This document shows positions 44,572 to 53,090 of a DNA stretch of 64,000 nucleotides, one piece after another. The DNA is from Methylocaldum marinum (GTDB lineage Bacteria; Pseudomonadota; Gammaproteobacteria; Methylococcales; Methylococcaceae). Both the position numbers and the translations under genes were made by a program. Within the stretch, counting starts at the first letter, position 1. Every line of letters begins with the position of its first letter. Under the pieces are notes generated by a model. It made no database searches. It was given only the letters and a program-made list of their open reading frames with translations, and was not told where the DNA came from. The stretch is from contig NZ_AP017928.1 in the NCBI RefSeq assembly GCF_003584645.1, positions 3,324,395-3,388,394 on the forward strand. Reading direction: 5' to 3'.

Positions 44572-45372
44572 CTAGGACTCGGCCACGCCGAGCGGAAGCG
44601 AATCGACCGACTCGCCCGCCCCCGGGCGGTCGAAGAAAGCCTGCCAGTAATTCCGGAACATCGCCGCATGGCACCGGTCATGCAGCATGAGCACCGACTC
44701 CATCTGCACGTAGGCCCAAGCCAGGTTCTCGTTGGCCCGTCGTTCCAGGCGCGTCGCCAAAGGCTTCAACACCAGGTTGGCCAGCACCAGCCCGTAGACC
44801 GTGGTCAGCATGGCGAAGCCCATGGACTCCCCGATCTGTTCCATGCGGTTGGCGTCCAGGCCGTACATCATCCCGATCAGGCCCAGCAGCGTTCCCAGCA
44901 TGCCGAAAGCGGGCGCAAAGGTCCCCATGGTGCGGACGATCTGGATTTCGGCGCGATCGCGCTCGCGCTGCGCCCCGATTTTCCATTGCAGCATGCGGGT
45001 CAGGTCGGCCTGCGGCGTGCGGCCGATCACCAGCTCCGCGCCGGTTCTGAGCACGGATTCCGTGAGCCGCCGGACCGCCAGCTCGGCGCTGCGCACGCTG
45101 CCGCGGCGATGGGCTTCCACCACGCGCAAGAACACCTCCAGATCCTCGCTCTCCATCGAGGCCTTGCTTCCGAGCTTGCTCCGCAGCCGGCGCAACAAAT
45201 CGCTCACGCCGCGAAACGAATGGGCAAGCACGGTGGCGGCGAAGGTTCCGGCCACCACCAGGAAAAGACCCGAGAGATTGAAATACCGGCCCGAGGGATC
45301 GGCCCACAGGAGAAGAATGAACAGGGCGAACAGCCCGAACCCGATCAGTGCTTTTACCATGACGGCCTTCAT
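44572..45372 (-). CDS. MotA-like proton channel / stator protein
   Basis: A 266-residue MotA/TolQ/ExbB-family membrane protein starting at 45372 (GGAAG upstream). Four spans are seen. The first pair is LIGFGLFALFILLLWADPSG and SGLFLVVAGTFAATVLAHSF. The cytoplasmic loop includes LEVFLRVVEAHRRGSVRSAE. The second pair is RTMGTFAPAFGMLGTLLGLI, with the conserved Pro of the torque/proton path, and GFAMLTTVYGLVLANLVLKP. The spacing and loop size fit MotA better than ExbB or TolQ. It precedes the MotB-like gene by 21 bases. It lacks flagellar neighbours. Confidence 0.92.
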   Translation of the reverse strand: MKAVMVKALIGFGLFALFILLLWADPSGRYFNLSGLFLVVAGTFAATVLAHSFRGVSDLLRRLRSKLGSKASMESEDLEVFLRVVEAHRRGSVRSAELAVRRLTESVLRTGAELVIGRTPQADLTRMLQWKIGAQRERDRAEIQIVRTMGTFAPAFGMLGTLLGLIGMMYGLDANRMEQIGESMGFAMLTTVYGLVLANLVLKPLATRLERRANENLAWAYVQMESVLMLHDRCHAAMFRNYWQAFFDRPGAGESVDSLPLGVAES

Positions 45373-45611
45373 GACGCTTCCGCTCGATCTTGCTTGTATC
45401 GGAAGCGGCCATGCAGATTCCATTCCCGCCTTCTCACCTTTCTTAATCAAAGACTTAAAAAAACTCCGCCAAACGTGCGTCGAATATTTGACGCATGCCG
45501 GAAGCAGCGCGCCGGGGTCGCCGACCGTATTTATTCGTAGCCGGAAACCGACGTTTCTTACTGAACGAAGCGCCGGCCGTCAAAGTCGAAATCGTACGAG
45601 GTGGTAAAAAA

Positions 45612-45857
45612 ATGGAAACAGTCGGATCAAGCGCTCAAATCATCCCGTTTCCGGACCCGAAACGGTGGTCGGCGATCGCCAAGATTTATATCGATTACCT
45701 GACGCTGGGCGATCCGCGCGCGGCGTTTTTCTATCTGGAATACCAGTTGACCGCGTTGAACCTTAAGGAAGTGCCGACGGTACTGAAAAGAGAAATCGAA
45801 CGCGAATACCGAAAACGCGGCTTCCGAGGACCCGTGTATTTCGGCAAGCCGTGGTGA
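45612..45857 (+). CDS. Small hypothetical protein
   Basis: An 81-residue soluble protein from the ATG at 45612, preceded by GAGGTGG. A longer in-frame start at 45495 would reach into the divergent promoter and is less likely. The sequence is well formed (IIPFPDPKRWSAIAKIYIDY, GDPRAAFFYLEYQLTALNLK, REIEREYRKRGFRGPVYFGK) and mainly helical. I do not recognise the family. It converges closely on the NYN gene. Confidence 0.7.
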   Translation: METVGSSAQIIPFPDPKRWSAIAKIYIDYLTLGDPRAAFFYLEYQLTALNLKEVPTVLKREIEREYRKRGFRGPVYFGKPW

Positions 45858-45874
45858 AGGCCGGCCGCGGTCTT

Positions 45875-46699
45875 CTAGTCTTCCCGAGCCAAACCCTCGA
45901 TGATGTAACCGCCGGATTTCTCGTCGTATTCCAGTTTCAAGAGCTTGCGCTCCCGAGCCTCCTCCAGCAGTTTCCCGAATGTGCGGAAACCGTGATAGCT
46001 CTCGTTGAAACCGGGCTTGCGCCGCTTCAGCGCCTGCTTGACCATGGACCCCCACACCTTCTCTTCCTCCCCGCGCTCTTCCAGCAGATCCTCGACCGTC
46101 TCCAGCACCCAATCCAGCGCTTGCTGTTTCTTGTCTTCCTCGGCCTTCTTTTCGCCTTCCGCGTCCGCCTGGCGCGCCGCCTTGGCCGGCGCGCGCCTGG
46201 CCTTGGGCCTCGGCTTCGCGGCCTCGCGCACCAGATCGTCGTAAAAAATGAATTCGTCGCAATTGGCGATCAGCAGATCGGAAGTGGACTTTTTCACGCC
46301 GACGCCGATGACGAGCTTGTTGTTCTCCCGCAGTTTGCTGACCAGGGGCGAAAAATCCGAGTCGCCGCTGATGATCACGAAGGTGTCGACGTGCGACTTG
46401 GTGTAGCAAAGGTCGAGCGCATCGACGACCATGCGGATATCGGCGGAATTCTTGCCCGATTGGCGCACGTGCGGAATTTCGATCAGCTCGAAGGCCGCTT
46501 CGTGCATGCCGCCCTTGAACTCCTTGTAGCGGTCCCAGTCGCAATAGGCTTTCTTGACCACGATATTGCCTTTGAGCAGCAGTCGTTCCAGCACTTTCTG
46601 GACATCGAAAGCGGCATATTTGGCATCGCGCACGCCAAGGGCGATGTTCTCGAAATCGCAGAACAAGGCCATGATATGAGTCTTAGGTGTATGGATCAT
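45875..46699 (-). CDS. NYN-domain nuclease-like protein with OST-HTH/LOTUS domain
   Basis: A 274-residue LabA/DUF88-type protein. The NYN (PIN-like) domain spans ~residues 10-165. Its acidic residues are in ALFCDFENIALGV, SGKNSADIRMVVDALDLCY and TFVIISGDSDFSPLVSKLRE, followed by NKLVIGVGVKKSTSDLLIAN. A charged linker (~170-200, Ala/Lys/Glu-rich) leads to a winged OST-HTH/LOTUS-like domain (WGSMVKQALKRRKPGFNESY, HGFRTFGKLLEEARERKLLK). NYN proteins are RNA-processing nucleases, and the LOTUS domain probably binds RNA. An alternative start at 46672 (MALFCDFEN) is possible. It is followed upstream by truC on the same strand. Confidence 0.92.
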   Translation of the reverse strand: MIHTPKTHIMALFCDFENIALGVRDAKYAAFDVQKVLERLLLKGNIVVKKAYCDWDRYKEFKGGMHEAAFELIEIPHVRQSGKNSADIRMVVDALDLCYTKSHVDTFVIISGDSDFSPLVSKLRENNKLVIGVGVKKSTSDLLIANCDEFIFYDDLVREAAKPRPKARRAPAKAARQADAEGEKKAEEDKKQQALDWVLETVEDLLEERGEEEKVWGSMVKQALKRRKPGFNESYHGFRTFGKLLEEARERKLLKLEYDEKSGGYIIEGLARED

Positions 46700-46705
46700 A
46701 GTGGT

Positions 46706-47455
46706 TTATCTGATACCCACGAATTCCGGGACCTTGTTCAAAAGCCCGGCCCAGCCCAAATTGTCGACGATACGCCGAAAAGAATCATCCGGGGTGGCTT
46801 CCAGATGCAGCTTCTCGCCCGTTGCGGGATGGGTGAAGGCGAGATCGGTTGCGCAGAGCAGCAGGCGGAAGCAGGCGAAATGGACCCTGAAAAATTCGTT
46901 GTGGCGCCCGTCGCCATGACTGGTATCGCCCACCACCGGATGAAAAATATGCTTCATGTGGCGCCGGATCTGGTGTTTCCGCCCGGTCTTGGGGAAAACC
47001 CGCAACAGCGAATAGCGAGCGGTCGGATAACGTCCCACCGCGAACGGCAGTTCCGCGGCTCCCAGCCGCCGGTAGCCCGTTACCGCAGGCTGGGCCGGTT
47101 TGTCGCGCAAGGCTTTGGCGTCGGTCATACGGTCGGATTGTTCCGCCAGCGCATAATCGATGGTTCCGGTTTCCGCAGTATAGCCGCGGACCACCGCGAG
47201 ATAGGTCTTCTCGACGGCGCTTTGGGAGAACAGCTCCGTCATCCGCCGCGCGGTGTCCGCATCGAGCGCGAACACCAATACGCCCGAGGTCGGCTTGTCC
47301 AGGCGATGGACCGGATACACCCGGCGCCCAAGCCGGTCGCGAACGATCTGCATGGCATAGCGGGTTTCGTGGCGATCGATCGCGCTGCGGTGGACGAGCA
47401 GGCCGGCAGGCTTGTTCACCGCCACGATGAAGTCGTCTTGATAGAGTAATTCCAT
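46706..47455 (-). CDS. truC: tRNA pseudouridine(65) synthase-like enzyme TruC
   Basis: A 249-residue RluA-family pseudouridine synthase without an S4 domain. The N-terminus IVAVNKPAGLLVHRSAIDRH and the catalytic motif VYPVHRLDKPTSGVLVFALD (Asp in HRLD) are clear. KTYLAVVRGYTAETGTIDYA, PKTGRKHQIRRHMKHIFHPV and GDTSHGDGRHNEFFR follow. The short N-terminus with VHRS.IDRHET is that of TruC, which modifies U65 in some tRNAs. The stop lies six bases before the start of the NYN gene, so the two may be cotranscribed. Confidence 0.92.
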   Translation of the reverse strand: MELLYQDDFIVAVNKPAGLLVHRSAIDRHETRYAMQIVRDRLGRRVYPVHRLDKPTSGVLVFALDADTARRMTELFSQSAVEKTYLAVVRGYTAETGTIDYALAEQSDRMTDAKALRDKPAQPAVTGYRRLGAAELPFAVGRYPTARYSLLRVFPKTGRKHQIRRHMKHIFHPVVGDTSHGDGRHNEFFRVHFACFRLLLCATDLAFTHPATGEKLHLEATPDDSFRRIVDNLGWAGLLNKVPEFVGIR

Positions 47456-47497
47456 GCTTCGGTCGGTTACTAATGGTCAAGAAAGTAAAGCCACAAG

Positions 47498-47614
47498 AGC
47501 TCCCTCTCCCTCTGGGACAAATCGGTAGGACTGCCGATTTGCACGCGTGAGCGCCGCTTGCGGCTCCGCACAGGGAATGTGCGGAGTGATTGGGTTGGGG
47601 TGAGGGTGATTCGA
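47498..47614. repeat. Inverted-repeat element related to 9015-9136
   Basis: GAGCTCCCTCTCCCTCTGGG at the left and TTGGGTTGGGGTGAGGGTGA at the right are the two ends of the same CCCTCTCCC-type element. The centre carries two hairpins: AAATCGG-TAGGACTG-CCGATTT and GCCGCTTGCGGC, then CTCCGCACAGGGAATGTGCG. It is non-coding and separates truC from the mutarotase gene. Confidence 0.6.
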
Positions 47615-47660
47615 ATAGGACTTTACTTTCTTTACGCACAGAAATTCAAAGCCCGAGCGC

Positions 47661-48575
47661 TCAGTCCCACGGTTCTACCGTATAACGCACCCACAGACGG
47701 TGGGTCCCGCCCGGCGCGATCGTCACCCTATCGTCCGCGGCATTGGCGCTCTCCACGCACACCATGCCGAGATAGCCGTCCCGCTCGAAATCGCCCAGCG
47801 CCTCGGCTTTCGCCGCCCACGGATTCCATACCACGGTGGAGCGGCTGCCCCGCTTGGCGATGCGGATGCGCCGCTGCAAACCCGGATCGACGATCACGCA
47901 ATCGGCGGTGGATTCGAGATAAATCCGGTCGGTCTCCCGGTCGAAGATCACCGGTCCCTTCTGCTGTTTGCGTCGGCCGTGATCCATTCGGTCGATATAG
48001 GGACAGCCATCGAAGCCCTGAATCGCGATCCGTCCGATATCGCTGACTTGAAAATAGGCATGCAGGGCTTCCCCCAGGATGACCGGCGCCGGCCCGTCGT
48101 TATGCGTCACCAGCTCCATTTCCAGCGCCGCGCCTATGATCATGTACAGCTCCAGCGGCGTCGAATGCGGCCATAACGCGTAGGTTTCCTCGCTCCGGAT
48201 GAGGCGAAAGCCCAAACGGTTCGAACCGTCCTCCAGCGCCTGCACGTCGATCACTTCCCACGGCTGGGTGCGCGCGAAACCGTGCGCGGGAAAAGAGGCT
48301 TCGCCCGCATGGGGCCCGAACCACGGCCAGCACACCGGTACGCCCCCGCGTATTGCCTTGCCCGGACCGAACTTCGCTTTCGGCGATAACCAAACGACCG
48401 GCTCCTCCCGATGCGGCGCCCAGTTCATCAGATGAGCCCCTTGCAAGGCGATCGCCGCCATGGCCCGGGCATTACTGATCTCCACCACACCCTGCCCGTT
48501 CGGACCTTCCCTGAAGACCACCTCGCCGGCGATGCCGAAGCGCCGGTTTAAGCGGGAAATGTCGTTCGGGTCCAT
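47661..48575 (-). CDS. D-hexose-6-phosphate mutarotase (YeaD-like)
   Basis: A 304-residue aldose-1-epimerase-fold protein from the ATG at 48575, with a GACAGGAGG ribosome-binding site. The family core is visible: MAAIALQGAHLMNWAPHREE, PVVWLSPKAKFGPGKAIRGG, VPVCWPWFGPHAGEASFPAH, GFARTQPWEV, ILGEALHAYFQVSDIGRIAI (catalytic His region) and TVVWNPWAAKAEALGDFERD, then CVESANAADDRVTIAPGGTH. It interconverts alpha and beta anomers of hexose-6-phosphates such as glucose-6-phosphate in the cytoplasm. It stands alone between repeat-bearing spacers. Confidence 0.94.
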   Translation of the reverse strand: MDPNDISRLNRRFGIAGEVVFREGPNGQGVVEISNARAMAAIALQGAHLMNWAPHREEPVVWLSPKAKFGPGKAIRGGVPVCWPWFGPHAGEASFPAHGFARTQPWEVIDVQALEDGSNRLGFRLIRSEETYALWPHSTPLELYMIIGAALEMELVTHNDGPAPVILGEALHAYFQVSDIGRIAIQGFDGCPYIDRMDHGRRKQQKGPVIFDRETDRIYLESTADCVIVDPGLQRRIRIAKRGSRSTVVWNPWAAKAEALGDFERDGYLGMVCVESANAADDRVTIAPGGTHRLWVRYTVEPWD

Positions 48576-48854
48576 AAATCCTCCTGTCAGGGTTGGGGTT
48601 GAAACACGGGCTTTGCTTTTAGACAAGACTCCCTCCCGGCAAATCGGATCGCGGCTGAGACCCGACCGCCCGCATGCCGCGGGCGATAGGGCGGTCGCCA
48701 ACGCTTCGGGCGCCATCACCGAGTTCGGGTTCCCGTCGCCGGAGCGCGGGGGGTCGCACTTTATTGCAAATGCGCATCGTTATTGCAACATAAGTGATAC
48801 GCTCCTCTCCTCCGAAGCGTTCGTTTCCGAACTCACCGGTAAAATGAGAAATGC
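48576..48854. other. Intergenic region upstream of the mutarotase gene
   Basis: No gene is supported. The stretch carries a GC-rich palindrome-like segment (GACCGCCCGCATGCCGCGGG around 48661) and should include the minus-strand promoter of the mutarotase gene. The adjoining 48855-48925 is a repeat. Confidence 0.35.
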
Positions 48855-48925
48855 AGGATGGGCAAAGGCCGACAGACCGTGCCCATCTTTTAAGCTCGAT
48901 GGGCACGCTACGCTTTGCCCATCCT
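48855..48925. repeat. Nested palindromic repeat (AGGATGGGCAAAG / CTTTGCCCATCCT)
   Basis: Outer arms AGGATGGGCAAAG (48855-48867) and CTTTGCCCATCCT (48913-48925) enclose inner arms CGTGCCCATC (48878-48887) and GATGGGCACG (48898-48907). The result is a cruciform-capable, non-coding unit about 70 bases before ycgN. Confidence 0.8.
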
Positions 48926-48994
48926 ACAACGCTCACCGGATGAATTTGCGGCTAAAATGAGCCTTCCGAATTCACCAGCCGTTTCTTCGAACTC

Positions 48995-49426
48995 ATGAAA
49001 ACTCCCTTCTGGCGCGAAAAATCACTGGACCAAATGTCCGAGCAGGAATGGGAGTCTCTGTGCGACGGCTGCGGAAAATGCTGTCTGCACAAGATCGAGG
49101 ACGAAGACACCGGCGAACTGTTCTTCACCAGCGTGGCATGCCGGCTGCTCGATATCGGGGCCTGCCGTTGCACCCATTATAAAGAGCGCACGTCCCGGGT
49201 TCCGGAATGCCTGGACCTGCGCGCCGGTTTCACCCAATACCATTGGCTTCCGTCCACCTGCGCTTACCGTCTGCTGGCGCAAGGCCTGGACCTGCCCGCC
49301 TGGCATCATCTGGTTTGCGGCGATCCCGATGCCGTGCACGATGCCGGCATTTCCGTGCGCCGTTTCGCGATTCCGGAAACCGACGCGGAATACGTGGAAG
49401 ATCACGTGATCGAATGGATGGATTGA
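48995..49426 (+). CDS. YcgN-family cysteine cluster protein
   Basis: A 143-residue UPF0260/YcgN protein. The cysteine cluster is complete: [60 protein letters not shown] and [10 protein letters not shown]. The spacing suggests a metal (iron or zinc) or Fe-S site. The N-terminal [20 protein letters not shown] matches the family. The biochemical function is not established. It precedes the moeA pair by 28 bases and could share a transcript with them. Confidence 0.93.
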   Translation: MKTPFWREKSLDQMSEQEWESLCDGCGKCCLHKIEDEDTGELFFTSVACRLLDIGACRCTHYKERTSRVPECLDLRAGFTQYHWLPSTCAYRLLAQGLDLPAWHHLVCGDPDAVHDAGISVRRFAIPETDAEYVEDHVIEWMD

Positions 49427-49454
49427 TCCCGGATTCCTTATCCGCGCGCTACCC

Positions 49455-50666
49455 ATGAAAACCTTCACCCGCTACGAATCGGTCGACGAGGTGCTGAACT
49501 GGCTGGACCGTCGGGTTTCGGCATTGCCTTCGGAACCGGTTGCCGTGTCCGAAGCCTGCGGGCGCGTGCTCGCCGAAACCATCCCGTCGCCCGTCGACCT
49601 GCCGTCTTTCGACCGCGCCGCCGTCGATGGCTATGCCGTACGCGGGGTGGAAACCGTCGGGGCGGGAGCCTATAGTCCGGCCGTGCTACAACGGCTCGAC
49701 GCGGCACCCGCCCTGCCCCCCGGAACCACCACGCGAGTCGCGGCCGGCGCGCCGATTCCGGAAGGCGCGGACACGATGGTTGCGGCCTCGCTGGGCGAGG
49801 AAGCCGGGCGTTTCGTGAATATCGCGACCGCGGTTCCGCCGGGCGAGAACGTCGTCCGGCGCGGCAAGGATCTCGCACGCGGCAGTCCGCTGCTGCCGCA
49901 AGGCCGGCTGTTACGGCCCCAGGATCTGGCCCTGCTGGCCGCCTGCGGCATGGACCGGATTCCCGTCGTCAGACGGCCCCGGATAAGGCTCGTGATCAGC
50001 GGCGACGATTTGGCCATTCCGGGACAGGAACGGCGTGCCCATCAGCATTTCGAGGCCGCTTCGCCGATGCTGAAAGCCCTGGTGGCGCGCGACGGGGGCG
50101 AGGTCGAGGCGTGCCTGCACCTGGCCGACGATGCGATTGCGGAAGCGCTGCGTCCGGAAAACATCGACGCGATGCTGATCGTGGGCAGCAGCGGCGAAGG
50201 CTGGAACGACCGCGCCGCCGAAGCGCTGGAAACCGCAGGAGAGCTGGCCTGGCACGGCATCGCCCTGGAACCGGGCCGCTCGACCGGGATCGGGGCCGTC
50301 GGAAACACCCCGGTCTTTCTCCTGCCGGGCAATCCAGTCGCCTGCCTGTGCGCTTACGATCTCTTGGCGGGCCGGGCCATCCGGCGCATGGGCGGGCGAA
50401 GCACGGCCTGGCCGTATCCGGTACGCCGTGCCGCACTCACGAAAAAAATCAGCTCGGAACTCGGCAGCGTCGATTATTGCCGGGTGCGTCTGACGCCGAA
50501 CGGCGCCGAACCGGTCGCCACCGGCGGCAATACCCGCCTCTCCGCCCTCGCCGCTGCCGACGGATTTCTGCTGGTGCCCGAGGACTCCGAAGGTTACCCC
50601 GCCGGCGCCGAAGTCACCCTATGCCTTTATAACTTCCTGGATTCGGAATCGAACCATGTCCAATAA
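49455..50666 (+). CDS. moeA: Molybdopterin molybdotransferase MoeA (divergent copy)
   Basis: A 403-residue MoeA-family protein. The N-terminal domains show VSEACGRVLAETIPSPVDLP, SFDRAAVDGYAVRG and VAAGAPIPEGADTMVAASLG, then PPGENVVRRGKDLARGSPLL and PQDLALLAACGMDRIPVVRR. The MogA-like domain is unusual: the canonical STGDE motif reads VISGDDLAIPG, and the GGVSxGxYD motif reads VGSSGEGWNDRAAEAL. The PGNPVA motif (VFLLPGNPVACLCAYDLL) is kept. MoeA inserts molybdate into molybdopterin. The divergent motifs suggest this copy may be specialised or weak compared with the next gene, which it overlaps by 11 bases. Confidence 0.9.
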   Translation: MKTFTRYESVDEVLNWLDRRVSALPSEPVAVSEACGRVLAETIPSPVDLPSFDRAAVDGYAVRGVETVGAGAYSPAVLQRLDAAPALPPGTTTRVAAGAPIPEGADTMVAASLGEEAGRFVNIATAVPPGENVVRRGKDLARGSPLLPQGRLLRPQDLALLAACGMDRIPVVRRPRIRLVISGDDLAIPGQERRAHQHFEAASPMLKALVARDGGEVEACLHLADDAIAEALRPENIDAMLIVGSSGEGWNDRAAEALETAGELAWHGIALEPGRSTGIGAVGNTPVFLLPGNPVACLCAYDLLAGRAIRRMGGRSTAWPYPVRRAALTKKISSELGSVDYCRVRLTPNGAEPVATGGNTRLSALAAADGFLLVPEDSEGYPAGAEVTLCLYNFLDSESNHVQ

Positions 50667-52602
50667 CGACGACCTGCGGCGCGCCGCCCGCCAGGAACAA
50701 TTCCTGGACGTCATAGACCGAACCGAAGCGGCGGCCCGGTTTCATGCTCATCTCCGGCTGGAGCCGTCCGGCTGCGAGACCGTTCCGCTCGGCGATGCCC
50801 TGGGCCGAGTGCTGGCACGCACGGTAAAGGCTCCGGTTGACGCGCCGGGTTTCGACCGGGCCAGCGTCGACGGCTTTGCGGTCCAGTCAGGGGATACTTA
50901 CGGCGCCAGCGACGAAACGCCGGCCGTGTTGTCGTTGAATCCGGAAGTGCTCGCGCCCGGTGTCGAACCCGGACTCGCGGTTGCCGCCGGCAGCGCCACC
51001 GCCATCGCCACCGGCGGCATGCTGCCCCGCGGCGCCGATGCGGTCGTGATGATCGAGCACACCGATCTGCTGGAAGACCGCCAGCCGCTCCGCGTCGAAA
51101 TCCGCAAACCCGCCCTGCCCGGCCAGTTCATCGCGTTCGCCGGAACCGACATCGCCAAGGGTGAAACCGTGATGCGCGCGGGGCAATGGCTCACGTCACG
51201 GGAACTCGGGGTGTTGGCTGCCATCGGCCTGGACCGGGTCGAGGTTTACCGCCGTCCGCGCGTCGCCGTCATCTCCACCGGCAACGAAATCGTTCCACCC
51301 GGCGAACCGCTCCGCCCCGGCAAAGTCTACGATTCCAACGGCACCATACTCGCGGCGGCGGTGCGCGAACTGGGCGGCGAACCGGTCGGCCTGGGCGTGG
51401 TGCCGGATGACGAAACCGCGCTGGCCGGCGCATTGGAGCAAGCCCTGGCATGCGACATGGTGCTGCTGTCCGGCGGCACCTCGAAAGGCGCGGGCGATCT
51501 GTCCTACCGCGCCGTCAGCGCCTTGCAGAATCCCGGCGTGGTGGCGCACGGCGTCGCGCTCAAACCCGGCAAACCGATTTGCCTGGCCGTTACCGACGGC
51601 AAGCCGGTGGTGGTTCTGCCCGGTTTTCCCACCTCGGCCATCTTCAATTTTCATGAATTTGTTGCGCCGGTACTGAGGCGCATGGCGGGACTGTCGAGCG
51701 CGCGCACACGAACGGTGGATGCGACGCTGCCGGTACGGGTGGCTTCCGAGCGGGGCCGCACCGAATACCTGCTGGTCAGCCTGATGCCGACCGACGAGGG
51801 ACTCGCGGCCTACCCGATGGGAAAAGGCTCGGGCGCGGTGACCGCCTTCAACTTCGCCGACGGCTTCATCGCCATCGATCAACGCACCGAACAGGTTCCG
51901 GCCGGCAGTGCGGTATCGGTGCAGCTGCTCGGCCAGGCTTTGGAGCCCGCCGAACTGGTGTTTATGGGCAGCCAGTGCGCGGGGCTGGATTATCTGTTGA
52001 CGCTATTGCAGCAGCAGGCCTTGAGCGTCAAAGCCCTTTATGTCGGCAGCATGGGCGGCGCGGCGGCGGTCAAGCGGGGTGAATGCGACATCGCCGGGGT
52101 GCATCTCATGGACCCCGCGACCGGTGAATACAACCGCCATCTGCTGACGCCGGAACTCGAACTGGTCCCCGGCTACCGCCGCATGCAGGGCATCGTGTTC
52201 CGCAAGAACGACGCCCGGTTTGAGGGAAAAACGCTGGAAGCGGCGCTCGCCACGGCGCGCGCGGATGCGGGCTGTCTCATGATCAACCGCAATAGCGGCA
52301 GCGGCACCCGCATTCTGATCGACAGATTGCTGGGAGGCGAGAAACCGCCGGGCTACGCGGTGCAGCCCAAATCCCACAACGCCGTGGCCGCCGCCGTGGC
52401 GCAGGGCCGCGCCGACTGGGGCGTCGCTATCGAAACGGTCGCCGCCCAGTACGGTCTAGGGTTCATCCCCGTCCAGGACGGGCATTACGATTTCCTGGTG
52501 CCGAAAAGCCGCCTGGAAAGGCCCGGCGTACGCCGGTTTCGGGAACTGCTCGCCGATGAAAGGGTACGGCAGGCACTGGGCGATATGGGGTTTCATACAT
52601 AA
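50656..52602 (+). CDS. MoeA fused to a molybdate-binding-type (COG1910) periplasmic-binding-protein domain
   Basis: A 648-residue two-domain protein. Residues ~20-425 are a near-canonical MoeA: FDRASVDGFAVQSGDTYGAS, LPRGADAVVMIEHTDLLEDR, RPRVAVISTGNEIVPPGEPL, VYDSNGTILAAAVRELGGEP, MVLLSGGTSKGAGDLSY and VVVLPGFPTSAIFNFHEFVA. Residues ~430-648 are a substrate-binding-like domain of the COG1910 type: MGSQCAGLDYLLTLLQQQAL, GECDIAGVHLMDPATGEYN, LMINRNSGSGTRILIDRLLG and HNAVAAAVAQGRADWGVAIE. No signal peptide is present, so the binding domain is cytoplasmic and may sense or deliver molybdate/tungstate to the transferase. Such fusions are known in several bacterial groups. The partial HTH-COG1910 gene just downstream is a broken relative. 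Confidence 0.93.
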   Translation: MSNNDDLRRAARQEQFLDVIDRTEAAARFHAHLRLEPSGCETVPLGDALGRVLARTVKAPVDAPGFDRASVDGFAVQSGDTYGASDETPAVLSLNPEVLAPGVEPGLAVAAGSATAIATGGMLPRGADAVVMIEHTDLLEDRQPLRVEIRKPALPGQFIAFAGTDIAKGETVMRAGQWLTSRELGVLAAIGLDRVEVYRRPRVAVISTGNEIVPPGEPLRPGKVYDSNGTILAAAVRELGGEPVGLGVVPDDETALAGALEQALACDMVLLSGGTSKGAGDLSYRAVSALQNPGVVAHGVALKPGKPICLAVTDGKPVVVLPGFPTSAIFNFHEFVAPVLRRMAGLSSARTRTVDATLPVRVASERGRTEYLLVSLMPTDEGLAAYPMGKGSGAVTAFNFADGFIAIDQRTEQVPAGSAVSVQLLGQALEPAELVFMGSQCAGLDYLLTLLQQQALSVKALYVGSMGGAAAVKRGECDIAGVHLMDPATGEYNRHLLTPELELVPGYRRMQGIVFRKNDARFEGKTLEAALATARADAGCLMINRNSGSGTRILIDRLLGGEKPPGYAVQPKSHNAVAAAVAQGRADWGVAIETVAAQYGLGFIPVQDGHYDFLVPKSRLERPGVRRFRELLADERVRQALGDMGFHT

Positions 52603-52724
52603 CCCAATATCTTGGGGTACATTCCACCCCGTTTACGCGTGTATAGCCCTGAATTGCCTTATCTTTCACGTTCAAAAACGTTTTGAGCCCCGATCGTGCC
52701 ATCAGACGATCGGATACGCGGGAA

Positions 52725-52873
52725 ATGATGACGGTTCCCGAAGTGGCTCGTTATCTCCGTCTTAAAGAGCGCAAGATTCACGACCTGCTGGCCCGGAATT
52801 CGCGGAAAAGGCCCGCAGGCCGGGCGGCTACGATATCGGAGTGCTGGGCGAAGTGCTGTACAACAGTCCGTGA
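52725..52873 (+). pseudogene. Remnant of an HTH-COG1910 molybdate-type regulator
   Basis: The frame from ATG 52725/52728 gives an excisionase-like helix-turn-helix (MTVPEVARYLRLKERKIHDL, then LARN), the N-terminal domain of HTH-substrate-binding regulators. At about 52796 coding jumps to another frame, where EFAEKARRPGGYDIGVLGEV and LYNSP end at a TGA (52871-52873). That matches the extreme C-terminus of COG1910 proteins. The whole binding domain in between is missing. This is an internal deletion product, not a gene. It sits where a regulator of the upstream moeA genes could have been. Confidence 0.7.
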
Positions 52874-53090
52874 ACCGGCGGCTATCGCCTTATCCCGCCT
52901 CGCATATTTGCTTGTTTCCCGAGTCGTTCCCCGGTGCGAATCCGGGACTCCGGTGTGCCGACCCCGATCCTCCGGGAACGGCTCGTAAGGTGCGCTGAAC
53001 GAAGTAAACCGCATCAATCGCGACCGATGCGGTTCCCTACGGTCACCACATCCTACGGCTTCGCTCGTACGACAAAAAAATCTAGCGAAT

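Noticed and set aside
43579-45372. Zorya-type anti-phage system (ZorA/ZorB)
   Set aside because: The MotA-like protein has ordinary MotA length without the long ZorA tail, and no ZorC, ZorD or ZorE is adjacent.
45875-46699. LabA-like clock output protein linked to KaiC
   Set aside because: The NYN domain is shared with LabA but the gene is 20 kb from the kai operon and has a LOTUS domain; the family is broad and the link is unsupported.
45851-47449. 532-codon plus-strand open frame
   Set aside because: It is antisense to the NYN and truC genes, both of which have full family motifs.
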